64,000 nt of DNA from Bacterioplanes sanyensis (GTDB taxonomy: Bacteria > Pseudomonadota > Gammaproteobacteria > Pseudomonadales > Oceanobacteraceae): contig NZ_BMYY01000004.1 in the NCBI RefSeq assembly GCF_014652515.1, forward strand, positions 186,001-250,000, in the 5' to 3' direction. Each line of letters starts with the position of its first letter. Positions within the stretch are counted from its first letter, which is position 1. Of this stretch, positions 1 to 8,349 are shown one piece after another. Position numbers and translations under genes: made by a program. The notes below the pieces were generated by a model. It was not told where the DNA came from. It was given only the letters and a program-made list of their open reading frames with translations, and searched no databases.

Positions 1-564
1 AGCAGCATACAACTGCCTGTAAGCTTTAAATGTGTCGGCATCAAGGTCGTCCAGTCCGTAGTGAAACAAAATTTCAATATCGCGACTGTCTTCAACCTGC
101 TCAGCCATCATGCGGCGAACGCTTTCTGCATCACAAACGTAGTCGCCACTATGATTACGTTTGAAAGTACCCGTAACAGGATTCCCACCAACATACACGG
201 GGCGCAGTCTGCGCGGAGCCGCCAGAACATGGACACGTATGATTTGCTTGCCATCTATGTCGATCACCTGAACGTCAGACTCACGCAGCAGGTTCACACT
301 GGCTTTTTGCGGGTTATTAACCAGATTCCAGAGATTATCCAGAACTCTGTCGACCTGTGCGATACCACCAACAACAAAGCCTGTGGCTTTTTCCTCCAAC
401 CCCAGCAACACATCGCCGCCACCGCTGTTGGCAAACGCACTGTAACTGCCCCAGAAGTCCTTAGGTAACTCACCCTTGCCATCTTTACCCGCAGCCAACT
501 TGCACTCTATTTCAGCGGTTTCGCGCAGAGCGGTAATATCATTGAGATTGGTGATTTCAATCAT
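1..564 (-). CDS. AlbA_2 (Schlafen-type) domain protein, partial, downstream of hsdS
   Basis: The reading frame is open from the ATG at 564 to the left window edge, so only the first 188 codons are seen. The N-terminal part (about residues 10-150) looks like an AlbA_2 / Schlafen AlbA putative nucleic-acid-binding domain: an early ExxECK-like strand, then AFANSGGGDVLLGLEE, matching the family's A-F-A-N-x-x-GG-x-x-x-x-G-V core. Such proteins often continue into a divergent ATPase or a winged helix; that part lies outside the window. The start is 4 bases beyond the hsdS stop, so it is probably translated from the hsdMS transcript. Genes of this kind often accompany type I restriction loci. Whether hsdR follows cannot be seen. 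Confidence 0.72.
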   Translation of the reverse strand, partial: MIEITNLNDITALRETAEIECKLAAGKDGKGELPKDFWGSYSAFANSGGGDVLLGLEEKATGFVVGGIAQVDRVLDNLWNLVNNPQKASVNLLRESDVQVIDIDGKQIIRVHVLAAPRRLRPVYVGGNPVTGTFKRNHSGDYVCDAESVRRMMAEQVEDSRDIEILFHYGLDDLDADTFKAYRQLYAA

Positions 565-568
565 AGGT

Positions 569-1954
569 TTACAACACCTCAGCCAGTTGTTGCTCGGCGT
601 CCGAGATGGTGATCTGGCCGGATAGGAGTTTGGGGAGCAGGGAGTCGCGGAGGTTACTTAAGCAGACTGAAGAGTCTCTGTTTAACGCAATCGCCGAGAA
701 CCAAGCCTTTGACTGTTCATGCCATTGATCAAATATAGGGGTGCCAGCATCCAACACAGGAATACCAGCCAACTCTGTCAAACTGAAATTAGCTTGAACA
801 GCTTGTACAATTCGAGAATTAACGAGACCCTGAATCTGTTCCGATCTCAAAAGCATCGTAATGTACGCCCCCATACTTTGCTTTTCTGGCCTAACAAATG
901 CTACTGCCTGATTTGTGTTTGAGTTATGTAAATGCGAAGGGACAATTGCGACTCGTCCAATCGTTCCAGCAATTGAAAAAAGCACGTCGTTCACTTTAAG
1001 TATCGATCTCTTCAAAGCCCCAGCATGAACGCTGTCCGGTATCATCTCTAGACTATCGAGTTTAATATCTCCGAAGTCATCGAGGTCTTTAACCTTAATA
1101 AATGGAATTGAATTATCCCCGGTGGCCTGCTCTAAAACAGCTTTAGAGGGAGTTGTACCTTTTGAGATTTTTTCGGCAAAGTCGCCAAGTTTTTTCACCT
1201 CCCACCCTTCCGGCACCCAGCCCATTTCTTCGGTAAAAACAAAACGATCCGGGAAGAGTTGTTGTATCTCGGCTGGCAGGCGGCCGTTTAGCAGGGCCTG
1301 TTCTGAGCCGGAGGCGCCTTTGGCCCCTGTGGTTTTGTTGGTCTGCTGGTGCAGCGCTTCGCGTCTGGCCGCGGCTCTTTTTTGCAAGGCGTCCGGAATT
1401 TCGTTTCCGGCGGCCAGGGCGTTGTCGATCACTGGATCAAAATCCACAAACCAGCTTTTAAATAATGCCTGCGCCATGGATTCGAGGGTGGTATTAATCT
1501 GGCGGTTTAGGGCGATTTTTTTCTCGTATGCTTCCAGCAATTGACCAATAGATTTTTGTTCATCCTTATTATCTGTAGCCCAAACTTCGTATGGATAAAC
1601 AGCATTTCTATTTAAAGACTTTTGAGCACTACCAGAATCGAATTTATCGAAGTCAATTAACGACAAAAGGTAGTAAATGTATCGAGGATCGTTACCCTTA
1701 AAGTCTGTGATATATAAAGCCGTATTTAAAGGCCAGTAATCAACTTCACAGAAGCTAACTACGCCCATCGAATTTCCACTCCGCCCCACGACTACCCCTG
1801 GGCCTTCACATTTCGCCTGCGAATGATAGCCAGTAAGACCAGATGAACCCATGATTGGAACATCACCGTCTTCACGATCTTGAGATGGAAGATCATGTCC
1901 CCGTTGCAGGGTTATCAGATCTCCGAGAGGAATATTCTTCCACTCACTCCCCAT
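569..1954 (-). CDS. hsdS: Type I restriction-modification specificity subunit HsdS
   Basis: HsdS reads the split DNA target of a type I restriction-modification complex and holds two HsdM subunits. The 461 residues fit the family. TRD1 begins near residue 8 (PLGDLITLQRGHDLPS). A central conserved helix follows near residues 148-175 (LNRQINTTLESMAQALFKSW). TRD2 begins near residue 250 (GWEVKKLGDFAEKISKGTTP), and a second conserved helix lies at the C terminus (LRDSLLPKLLSGQI). Both half-target domains are therefore present. The start overlaps the hsdM end by 11 bases, which implies translational coupling. The variable TRD sections set the recognition sequence, which cannot be predicted from the sequence alone. 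Confidence 0.93.
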   Translation of the reverse strand: MGSEWKNIPLGDLITLQRGHDLPSQDREDGDVPIMGSSGLTGYHSQAKCEGPGVVVGRSGNSMGVVSFCEVDYWPLNTALYITDFKGNDPRYIYYLLSLIDFDKFDSGSAQKSLNRNAVYPYEVWATDNKDEQKSIGQLLEAYEKKIALNRQINTTLESMAQALFKSWFVDFDPVIDNALAAGNEIPDALQKRAAARREALHQQTNKTTGAKGASGSEQALLNGRLPAEIQQLFPDRFVFTEEMGWVPEGWEVKKLGDFAEKISKGTTPSKAVLEQATGDNSIPFIKVKDLDDFGDIKLDSLEMIPDSVHAGALKRSILKVNDVLFSIAGTIGRVAIVPSHLHNSNTNQAVAFVRPEKQSMGAYITMLLRSEQIQGLVNSRIVQAVQANFSLTELAGIPVLDAGTPIFDQWHEQSKAWFSAIALNRDSSVCLSNLRDSLLPKLLSGQITISDAEQQLAEVL

Positions 1955-3605
1955 AACCCAGCCCCTTTAGGTTCTGTTTAATCACGGCATCCAGTTCCTG
2001 CGCGTCACGCATCTGCTGAAACAGGGTTTGGGTGAGTTGCTGCATTTTTTCTTCAAACAGTTCGCCGTCGTCTTCGATTTCAGCCGCGCCGACGTAGCGG
2101 CCCGGCGTTAATACATAATCGTTGGCTTTGATGTCATCGAGGGTGGCACTTTTACAAAAACCAGCAACGTCTGCATAACCTTGCTCCCCATCGTCTGCAA
2201 CAACAGGCTCACCCCGCCACGCATGGTAGGTGTTGGCGATGGTGGCGATATCATCAAAGGTCAGTTCTTTATGAATACGGCTGATCATGCTGCCCATATT
2301 GCGGGCGTCGATAAACAGGGTTTCGCCTTCTCGGTTGCGGTGTTGTTTGCGCCCGTCGCTAAAGGTCTGGGCTTTTTTGTTTTTGGTTAAGAACCACAGG
2401 CACACAGGGATCTGGGTGGTGTAGAACAGCTGCCCCGGCAGGGCGATCATGCAGTCGACCAGGTCGTTTTCAATGATCTGTTTGCGTATCTCACCTTCGC
2501 CTTTGGTGTTGGTGCTCATGGAGCCGTTGGCCAGTACAAAGCCCGCGACGCCGTTGTCGCTGAGCTTGCTGATCATGTGCAGTATCCAGCCGTAGTTGGC
2601 GTTGCCGGTGGGTGGGGTCTCAAAACCGGCCCAGCGTGGGTCGTCGGTGAGTTCATCTGGGCCGCGCCATGCTTTTAAGTTAAACGGTGGGTTGGCGATG
2701 ATGAAGTCGGCTTTTAAGTCTGGGTGCTGGTCTTTAAAAAAGGTGTCGGCGGGCACGTCGCCGAGATTGGCGCTGATGCCGCGAATCGCGAGGTTCATCT
2801 TGGCCAGCTTGTAGGTGGTACTGGTTTGTTCCTGGCCGTAGATGGAGATGTCTTTTTTGTTGCCCTGATGGTTTTCAACAAATTTGACCGACTGCACGAA
2901 CATACCGCCGGAGCCACAACAGGGGTCGTAGATTTTGCCGTGATAGGGTTCGATCATTTCCGCCAGCAGGTTGACCACGCACTTGGGCGTGTAGAACTCG
3001 CCACCGCCTTTGCCTTCGGTGGCGGCAAAGTTGCCGAGAAAGTATTCGTACACGCGCCCGACGATGTCCTCTTCTGCCGCGGCCTTTGCCGACCTACCGC
3101 TCTTTTCACCTGCGCTGCCAGCGGCTACCTGTTCACTGACGATGGTATCGATATTGTTGATGGCGTCGATCAAGGCCGCGAGTTTGTTGGCCTCCAGCCC
3201 TAAGCGTGAGAAGTAGTTATCTGGCAGTGCGCCGCGCAGGGCTTTGTTGTTCTTTTCGATGGTGTGCAGGGCGGTGTCTATTTTAACGGCGATGTCGTCC
3301 TGCTTAGCGTGTTTGGCGATGAAATCCCAACGCGCATCTTCTGGCAGGTAGAAGGTGTTGGCCATGGTGTAAAATTCGACCATATCGACGTAATCGCCCT
3401 GCCCTTCGTCGATCATCTGCTGCTTGCGCTGCTCGAACTTGTCGCTGATAAATTTTAGGAAGATCAGCGACAGCACCACGTGCTTGTATTCGGACGACTC
3501 CACCGAGCCGCGCAGTTTGTCGGCGGTGGCCCACAGGGTTTGCTCAAAGCTTTTTTCTTGTTTGCTTGCGGCGGTTTTTTTCTTGTCAGCAGGCTTACGT
3601 GCCAT
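1944..3605 (-). CDS. hsdM: Type I restriction-modification DNA methyltransferase subunit HsdM
   Basis: N6-adenine methyltransferase subunit of a type I system. A helical HsdM N-terminal domain (about residues 15-160) precedes the catalytic domain. AdoMet motif I is DPCCGSGGMFVQS near residue 228 and catalytic motif IV is NPPF near residue 305. The length of 553 residues is within the family range. The first 20 residues are rich in lysine and alanine. It is the first gene of the minus-strand hsdM-hsdS-AlbA_2 operon. The 335 bases upstream separate it from tRNA-derived repeats, a common landing place for mobile islands. I see no frameshift or lost motif, so the methyltransferase is probably active. 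Confidence 0.95.
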   Translation of the reverse strand: MARKPADKKKTAASKQEKSFEQTLWATADKLRGSVESSEYKHVVLSLIFLKFISDKFEQRKQQMIDEGQGDYVDMVEFYTMANTFYLPEDARWDFIAKHAKQDDIAVKIDTALHTIEKNNKALRGALPDNYFSRLGLEANKLAALIDAINNIDTIVSEQVAAGSAGEKSGRSAKAAAEEDIVGRVYEYFLGNFAATEGKGGGEFYTPKCVVNLLAEMIEPYHGKIYDPCCGSGGMFVQSVKFVENHQGNKKDISIYGQEQTSTTYKLAKMNLAIRGISANLGDVPADTFFKDQHPDLKADFIIANPPFNLKAWRGPDELTDDPRWAGFETPPTGNANYGWILHMISKLSDNGVAGFVLANGSMSTNTKGEGEIRKQIIENDLVDCMIALPGQLFYTTQIPVCLWFLTKNKKAQTFSDGRKQHRNREGETLFIDARNMGSMISRIHKELTFDDIATIANTYHAWRGEPVVADDGEQGYADVAGFCKSATLDDIKANDYVLTPGRYVGAAEIEDDGELFEEKMQQLTQTLFQQMRDAQELDAVIKQNLKGLGYGE

Positions 3606-3940
3606 GGGTGTTTCCTTCGTTGTCGTGGGGCAGTGCCCACGCCTTCAATGTTGTGTCGCGCTCAGGCCGATACATAATACTCAGCCCTAGCAGAGCCGGG
3701 TGGCCGATCGCCGGCGCCAGTATAGCGGCGAACTGCCACAGCCCTAGCTGCCGATTACATAGCCAGCATGGCGCTGAAATATTGACAGCATTGTAATCAA
3801 AAACCACCGCCAGAGCTAAGGGCTACGGTAGCGATAAACGGCACACTCGAATGCGCACAATCGGTGCAGGCAGCTACTGGTTCAACAGTGCTGACGGGTA
3901 AGTTGCAGGCACACAACGCATAGCTGGTTGCTTTGGAAAT
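3606..3940. other. Intergenic stretch upstream of hsdM
   Basis: No convincing gene is seen on either strand. Short open frames here are poor in codon pattern and have no recognisable product. It must carry the hsdM promoter on the minus strand, but I could not identify a -35/-10 pair with confidence. Its right edge abuts the tRNA-like repeat units. Confidence 0.5.
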
Positions 3941-4064
3941 TGGTTGCTGGGGCCGGATTCGAACGGGGGCGCCCAGTTGGGCAGGCCATCCTGCGACGAC
4001 CGTGGGTCGGCGAAAACAAAAAAGGCCCGCTAGATAAGTAGCGAGCCTTTAGAATTCGTAAAAA
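3941..4064 (-). repeat. Chimeric tRNA-tail/terminator unit 1
   Basis: Read on the minus strand, the unit starts with a terminator hairpin, passes a short foreign segment, and ends in the T-arm, acceptor stem and CCA of initiator tRNA. It resembles units at 4065 and 4334 but is the most diverged: its tRNA tail has CCCCAGC where the intact genes have CCCCCGC, and its left flank is shorter (124 against 133 bases). There is no tRNA 5' half, so it cannot make a tRNA. Confidence 0.85.
4018..4050 (-). terminator. Rho-independent terminator in repeat unit 1
   Basis: On the minus strand a stem AAAGGCTCGCTA pairs with TAGCGGGCCTTT across a short loop and runs into a T tract. The hairpin is near-identical in all three repeat units. 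Confidence 0.8.
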
Positions 4065-4197
4065 TGGTTGCGGGGGCCGGATTGGAACGGGGGCGCCCAG
4101 TTGGGCAGGCCATCCTGCGACGACCGTAGGTCGGCGAAAACAAAAAAGGCCCGCTAGATAAGTAGCGAGCCTTTAGGATTCTTTATATCTGCAAAAA
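4065..4197 (-). repeat. Chimeric tRNA-tail/terminator unit 2
   Basis: This 133-base unit is nearly identical to the one at 4334-4466. Minus-strand order is terminator, then a foreign segment with small palindromes (CGACC-TAC-GGTCG and GCCC-AACT-GGGC), then a tRNA-fMet 3' tail ending in CCA. The T-loop has TTCCAAT instead of the TTCGAAT of the intact genes. There is no 5' half, so it is a non-functional tRNA fragment. Confidence 0.85.
4142..4174 (-). terminator. Rho-independent terminator in repeat unit 2
   Basis: Same hairpin and T tract as in the other two units, on the minus strand, downstream of the broken tRNA-fMet copy at 4198-4288. Confidence 0.85.
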
Positions 4198-4288
<91 letters not shown>

Positions 4289-4333
4289 TCATTTTTTACC
4301 TCAGACAACACAACAACTCGAGCAGTAAGATGT

Positions 4334-4466
4334 TGGTTGCGGGGGCCGGATTGGAACGGGGGCGCCCAGTTGGGCAGGCCATCCTGCGACGACCGTAGGT
4401 CGGCGAAAACAAAAAAGGCCCGCTAGATGAGTAGCGAGCCTTTAGGATTCTTTATATCTGCAAAAA
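4334..4466 (-). repeat. Chimeric tRNA-tail/terminator unit 3
   Basis: Near-identical to the unit at 4065-4197. It lies directly downstream of the second intact tRNA-fMet gene, so its hairpin is the natural terminator of the tRNA transcript. The tRNA tail that follows (T-loop TTCCAAT, ends in CCA) has no 5' half. Together with 4467-4588 it forms a 255-base block tandem to the 269-base block at 4065-4333. The size difference equals the 14-base insert in the broken tRNA. Confidence 0.85.
4411..4443 (-). terminator. Terminator of the tRNA-fMet transcript
   Basis: A strong minus-strand hairpin with T tract, 23 bases beyond the CCA end of the second tRNA-fMet gene. It probably ends the tRNA transcript started by the promoter at 4679-4707. 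Confidence 0.85.
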
Positions 4467-4543
<77 letters not shown>

Positions 4544-4588
4544 TCATTTTTTACCTCAGACAACACAACAACTCGAGCAGTAAGATGT

Positions 4589-4665
<77 letters not shown>

Positions 4666-4678
4666 TCTGAGGCTGCGC

Positions 4679-4707
4679 ATATTAGGTGATACCCCTTGGG
4701 GTGTCAA
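4679..4707 (-). promoter_or_regulatory. Sigma-70 promoter of the tRNA-fMet array
   Basis: On the minus strand a perfect TTGACA -35 (4702-4707) is followed 17 bases later by TAATAT (4679-4684). The next bases are GCGC, a GC-rich discriminator typical of stable-RNA promoters under stringent control. The tRNA begins 14 bases past the -10 element. Confidence 0.9.
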
Positions 4708-4963
4708 CCCTAATTAATTGTTTCTTTTAGATTTTTATCTCGAACGCTCGTTAGCCAACCAAGTTTCGCTAAAAAAGTCTGACCTTCGGGTAGCACAGCC
4801 ACTCAAGGTGGTGATAGGTTATGGTCATAGGGTGAATTGAGCCGATGTTGCACACTGCCAGTGGCAAACGTCAGCTCAGGTTGGTCATAGCCAGCCATTT
4901 GTTCACTGCGTTCGCATTTGGCGGCGCTGAAAATAACAACAACAAACAACTAGAAGCAGCACT

Positions 4964-6013
4964 ATGAGTCCACATCCAACGTCCTCCATGACGACGGCGG
5001 TGCTCAGGCCATTATTTGATGCGCTAGAGAGCCGCGGGCTGTCCGGTAGTGAGCTACTCCGTAGCATTGAATTAAATGCTGACCTGATTCTCACGCCAGG
5101 GCAACGCATTCCCATTCACCAGTTTGATCGCCTATTAGAGCATTTGTGCAAGTGGCTAGATGATCCCGCCATTGGCATGCAGATTGGGCGCCAGCTCGAC
5201 ATTCGTAACTTTGAGCTGTTGGGCTTTTTGCTCAGCAACTGCCAAACAGCACGCGAGGCGTTAACGATCTTGCGACGCTATTACTCGCTCATCAGCGACT
5301 CGCGGGCGCCGGATATATTTACTGGCCATGAGCTCATTAAGGTCGTGTTTTATGTGTCACCGGGCACCAGCAACGGCAATGCCGCACGGGCCGAGCTCAT
5401 TGCCAGTGGCATCCATGCGCTAGGACGGGCGTTAGGTGGAAAATATTACCGCCTTAACGGCGTCGGCTTTACCGCCAATGAGCCTGGCCACGGTCAGCGC
5501 CTACATGACTTTTTTGGCCTACCCGTCCAGTTTGAGCAGTCACAGAACTGGATCAGTTTTAGCAGCAAGCATATTGACAGCCCACTTTATTATGGTAATC
5601 CGGCGTTGTTTAATGAGCTGCGAGAGCAAGCAGAACAGGCATTGGAGCGCTTCACGAGCTACCAGAGTTTTAGCCGGCGAGTTCTCTACATATTGCATCA
5701 CTGGCCAGAAAACCTTCCTATGACCAAAGACGCTGTGGCCGACTTGCTCAGTACCAGTAGCCGCACGCTAACCCGCCGCTTACAGGAGGAGGATTGCCAG
5801 TTCTCAACCTTGGTAAAAGACGTGCGGCTGAAAAAAGCCCGTCAAGCGTTGGCCACCACCAGTACCGATGTGCAGCAGTTGGCGATGGAGTTGGGCTTTT
5901 CTGATCGCCGAGGCTTCGAACGTGCCTTTAAGCAGTGGACGGGAGAAACCCCCGCCGCTTACCGGCGACGTCAGCACAGCCAGCCCAGCGAGCGCATTCT
6001 GGAGGCCAGTTAG
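4964..6013 (+). CDS. AraC-family transcriptional regulator
   Basis: The 349-residue protein has an N-terminal Arabinose_bd-type ligand/oligomerisation domain (PF12625-like, about residues 15-205) and a C-terminal AraC HTH pair (about 240-340). The second helix-turn-helix shows the family signature ELGFSDRRGFERAFKQWTGETPAAYR. This layout is shared with OruR/ArgR-type regulators of amino acid or lipid catabolism. Its ligand is unknown. It has no co-directional partner: the next gene is convergent, and the 250 bases upstream run to the tRNA promoter. A bidirectional terminator follows at 6017-6056. Confidence 0.9.
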   Translation: MSPHPTSSMTTAVLRPLFDALESRGLSGSELLRSIELNADLILTPGQRIPIHQFDRLLEHLCKWLDDPAIGMQIGRQLDIRNFELLGFLLSNCQTAREALTILRRYYSLISDSRAPDIFTGHELIKVVFYVSPGTSNGNAARAELIASGIHALGRALGGKYYRLNGVGFTANEPGHGQRLHDFFGLPVQFEQSQNWISFSSKHIDSPLYYGNPALFNELREQAEQALERFTSYQSFSRRVLYILHHWPENLPMTKDAVADLLSTSSRTLTRRLQEEDCQFSTLVKDVRLKKARQALATTSTDVQQLAMELGFSDRRGFERAFKQWTGETPAAYRRRQHSQPSERILEAS

Positions 6014-6016
6014 CGC

Positions 6017-6056
6017 CCATAAAAAAAGCAGAGCCGAGGCTCTGCTTTTTTTATGG
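6017..6056. terminator. Bidirectional terminator between convergent genes
   Basis: A perfect inverted repeat, GCAGAGCC-GA-GGCTCTGC, flanked by A7 on one side and T7 on the other. It works for the AraC gene on plus and the hypothetical gene on minus. Confidence 0.92.
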
Positions 6057-6065
6057 CTGTTTTCG

Positions 6066-6521
6066 CTACCAGTCATTGACTGATAACGCTGCCCGCACGG
6101 TTCGTACTTTCTCATTTTCTAACAGCTGCACCAAGCCATCAAACAACTGCCTTGATGCATCACTGGTTGCTTCGCTGGCCATGTAGCGATACAAGTTGAT
6201 TAAGTAATCGTCAATGCGCAGGGCAATGGCCGACAGCTCGTCCACGCTCATGTCTGGGTGACACTCACGGCATTCATGTAAAGCCTCGCTGATGGAGCCA
6301 GGCTCAAACTGGTGCCACTCCTCCAGTACGCGTTGGGCCGTGTTGCTGCAAATGCGTGCCATGGCCTCTGCTAGGCCGTCTTCATGTTGCGATAACAGCT
6401 TGAGCATCATGTCGACGCGATCGCGTTGGGTTTGATCGCGTAATTGTTGGTACAAGTTGCTGGCGTGCTCATGCAGTTTGCGGCTGTACTCCAGCACATC
6501 CTTTACGGTGGCGTAGCTCAT
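6066..6521 (-). CDS. Hypothetical all-helical protein
   Basis: I do not recognise this 151-residue protein. It is predicted to be almost entirely alpha-helical and soluble, with no signal peptide or membrane segment. Histidines and acidic residues sit in the first helices (KLHEHASNLYQQL, LLSQHEDGLAEAM), and a HECRECHPD segment lies mid-protein. The pattern recalls ferritin-like or hemerythrin-like bundles, but the metal ligands do not match a family clearly. It is possibly co-transcribed with the methyltransferase upstream (gap 48 bases). The ATG at 6521 has only a weak ribosome site (AGAGGAACAGGC). Confidence 0.7.
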   Translation of the reverse strand: MSYATVKDVLEYSRKLHEHASNLYQQLRDQTQRDRVDMMLKLLSQHEDGLAEAMARICSNTAQRVLEEWHQFEPGSISEALHECRECHPDMSVDELSAIALRIDDYLINLYRYMASEATSDASRQLFDGLVQLLENEKVRTVRAALSVNDW

Positions 6522-6569
6522 TTGCCTGTTCCTCTACCGGTTTAGCTTCAGTTTAGCCGCTGTAAGCCG

Positions 6570-7235
6570 TCAGTCATTGACTTGACACCGATAGATGCAT
6601 ATTTCCAACTGTTGATCGAAATCGCCCAGCACGGGCAAGGTGGACACAATCTCTTGCTGCAAGCGTTGCAGTTCGGGGAGCTGCGAATAACGACCAACAA
6701 TCTGTTCGCTTTCAGCCAATAGCCAGCTAGGCACTCGCTGCAACCACCGGCGCAAATCAACATTGCTGCTGATGTCGTACAGCACATCAGCGGCCAGCAC
6801 CATATCGATGTTTGGTGCCTGCTGCAGCGAAGACAAAGGCATGACCTCGACTTGGTTGAGTTGCGCATTTACCTCAGCAGCAACCAAAGCTTGAGGGTCT
6901 GAATCCAGCACGTAGACACGAGCGCCAGCCTTGGCGGCAGCAATACCCGCCAGGCCCGAGCCACAACCAAAGTCGAGCACCGTTTTGCCGTGCAGCGACT
7001 GCTGCCGTAAATAACGCGCTAGGGCTTGGCCACCGGCCCACGCGAACGCCCAATAAGGCAAGTTTTGCCACCAAGCTTGAATCGCTTGGCTGTCCAGCTG
7101 CATTTGCGGATCCGCCAGCGTCAACAAGGCCAGCTGCACATCAGTGGCGGGAATAGGCGTCAGTTTGAGCTCAGCACCAGGCAGCCACAGCTGCTGTTGC
7201 AATGCCTGCCAGGCGTTAGATTGAGTTATTTCCAT
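6570..7235 (-). CDS. Class I SAM-dependent methyltransferase (COG3897/ETFB-KMT type)
   Basis: The 221-residue protein has the AdoMet motif VLDFGCGSGLAGIAAAKAGA near residue 80 and a second acidic strand (VYVLDSDPQAL), followed by DMVLAADVLYD near residue 130. These are the marks of the COG3897 group, which includes lysine methyltransferases of the METTL20/ETFB-KMT family. The real substrate is unknown. Its start overlaps the 3' end of the MltC-like gene by 10 bases, so the two are translationally coupled. A paralogue lies at 14073-14744 with the same YW-x-F-x-WA-x-G-x-x-LAR lead-in. Confidence 0.85.
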   Translation of the reverse strand: MEITQSNAWQALQQQLWLPGAELKLTPIPATDVQLALLTLADPQMQLDSQAIQAWWQNLPYWAFAWAGGQALARYLRQQSLHGKTVLDFGCGSGLAGIAAAKAGARVYVLDSDPQALVAAEVNAQLNQVEVMPLSSLQQAPNIDMVLAADVLYDISSNVDLRRWLQRVPSWLLAESEQIVGRYSQLPELQRLQQEIVSTLPVLGDFDQQLEICIYRCQVND

Positions 7236-8284
7236 GCCGAATATTTTTGCTGTTTGGCGGTTACTTTCTTTAAATAGCGCCGAGTTTCGCCACTGCGATG
7301 ACTGCTGACAATGGTGTTGTACACCTGCTGTGCTGACATGGCATTGATGCGCGCAATGGCACGCTTGCGGTCACGGCTGAAGGTACGAAACAGATTTCCG
7401 GCACCGCCGTTGTAGGCAGCGATCATACAATACTGGCGCTTTCGCCAACCGCGAATATCTTTGAGATAAACATCGCGCAGCACCGACAAATACGCAGTCC
7501 CGACATCAATGTTATTTGCTGGATCAAATAAAAAGTTGCGACTGGGGGTATCGTCACGACCATAGACGCGCTGGAACACATCACGCCCGGCGGTTTTGCG
7601 CATCACCTGCATCAGGCCGTAGGCACGCACCGGTGACACTGCCAGCGGGTTAAAGCTGCTTTCGGTTTCCATAATGGCCAAAATTAATGCCGGTGATACT
7701 TGATATTTGTCTGCCGCCGCCTGCACCAAGGGCCAATACTGACGCGCACCGGCGTTAAGGTAGTTATTGACCATGGCGATATCTACCCAGTAGCGACCGC
7801 CCGACTGTTGCAACGAGCGGCTGAGCAACTGCTCAGCAAAGCGATTGGCGCGCCAGCGATACAGAATATCTTGGCCATCAAAGTCTTTAACCCGCCCAGC
7901 CAGAAATGGCTTGCCGGTTAAGCCCATATCGGCGGCGGTGTAGAGGTCCACTTGATTGGGGTCGGCAGGCGTTAGCAAGGTCGCCACAATGGCGTGTTGC
8001 AGTGCAGCCACCGGCTGCTCGCCGCCGCGTTGCTCGACACGAATACGGCCGCCAGCAAAGTCGATGGTAACGCGGGTGTGATAGTTATCTAGGTATTTGA
8101 CCAGCCGATAGCGATCGGAGGTGGCAAAATCGTCACCCCAGACCTGATCGGCTTGTTCAGAAAAAAACAGATATTCGAGAATGACGGCCTGAACGTCGGC
8201 GTCGAGTTGCTCAAAGTTTTCTGGCAGCTTGGCTGCGTACAACAATGGACTGATCAGCAACCAACCCAAACAAAGCCAACGCAC
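7226..8284 (-). CDS. Membrane-bound lytic murein transglycosylase, MltC-like
   Basis: It cleaves peptidoglycan glycan strands to 1,6-anhydro ends. An N-terminal signal peptide (residues 1-18, cut near YAA-KLPENF) leads into an MltC N-terminal domain (DUF3393-like, about 20-165). The SLT catalytic domain follows (about 185-340), with catalytic Glu in METESSFNPLAVSPVRAYGL, then GLMQVM and an AYNGGAGN motif. Unlike E. coli MltC there is no lipobox cysteine at the signal-peptide end, so it may be soluble in the periplasm. The start is GTG, with AGGAG 9 bases upstream. It begins an operon with the methyltransferase. Confidence 0.88.
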   Translation of the reverse strand: MRWLCLGWLLISPLLYAAKLPENFEQLDADVQAVILEYLFFSEQADQVWGDDFATSDRYRLVKYLDNYHTRVTIDFAGGRIRVEQRGGEQPVAALQHAIVATLLTPADPNQVDLYTAADMGLTGKPFLAGRVKDFDGQDILYRWRANRFAEQLLSRSLQQSGGRYWVDIAMVNNYLNAGARQYWPLVQAAADKYQVSPALILAIMETESSFNPLAVSPVRAYGLMQVMRKTAGRDVFQRVYGRDDTPSRNFLFDPANNIDVGTAYLSVLRDVYLKDIRGWRKRQYCMIAAYNGGAGNLFRTFSRDRKRAIARINAMSAQQVYNTIVSSHRSGETRRYLKKVTAKQQKYSAWK

Positions 8285-8349
8285 TGTGCAATTCTCCTAT
8301 GGCTAGCGCCGGCAGTATGCACGGCGCAGAGCCCCTAAGCCAGAGGCGT

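Noticed and set aside
3595-3807. Possible small minus-strand gene ahead of hsdM
   Set aside because: It overlaps the hsdM start, has no ribosome site and no family trait, and its composition looks like non-coding DNA.
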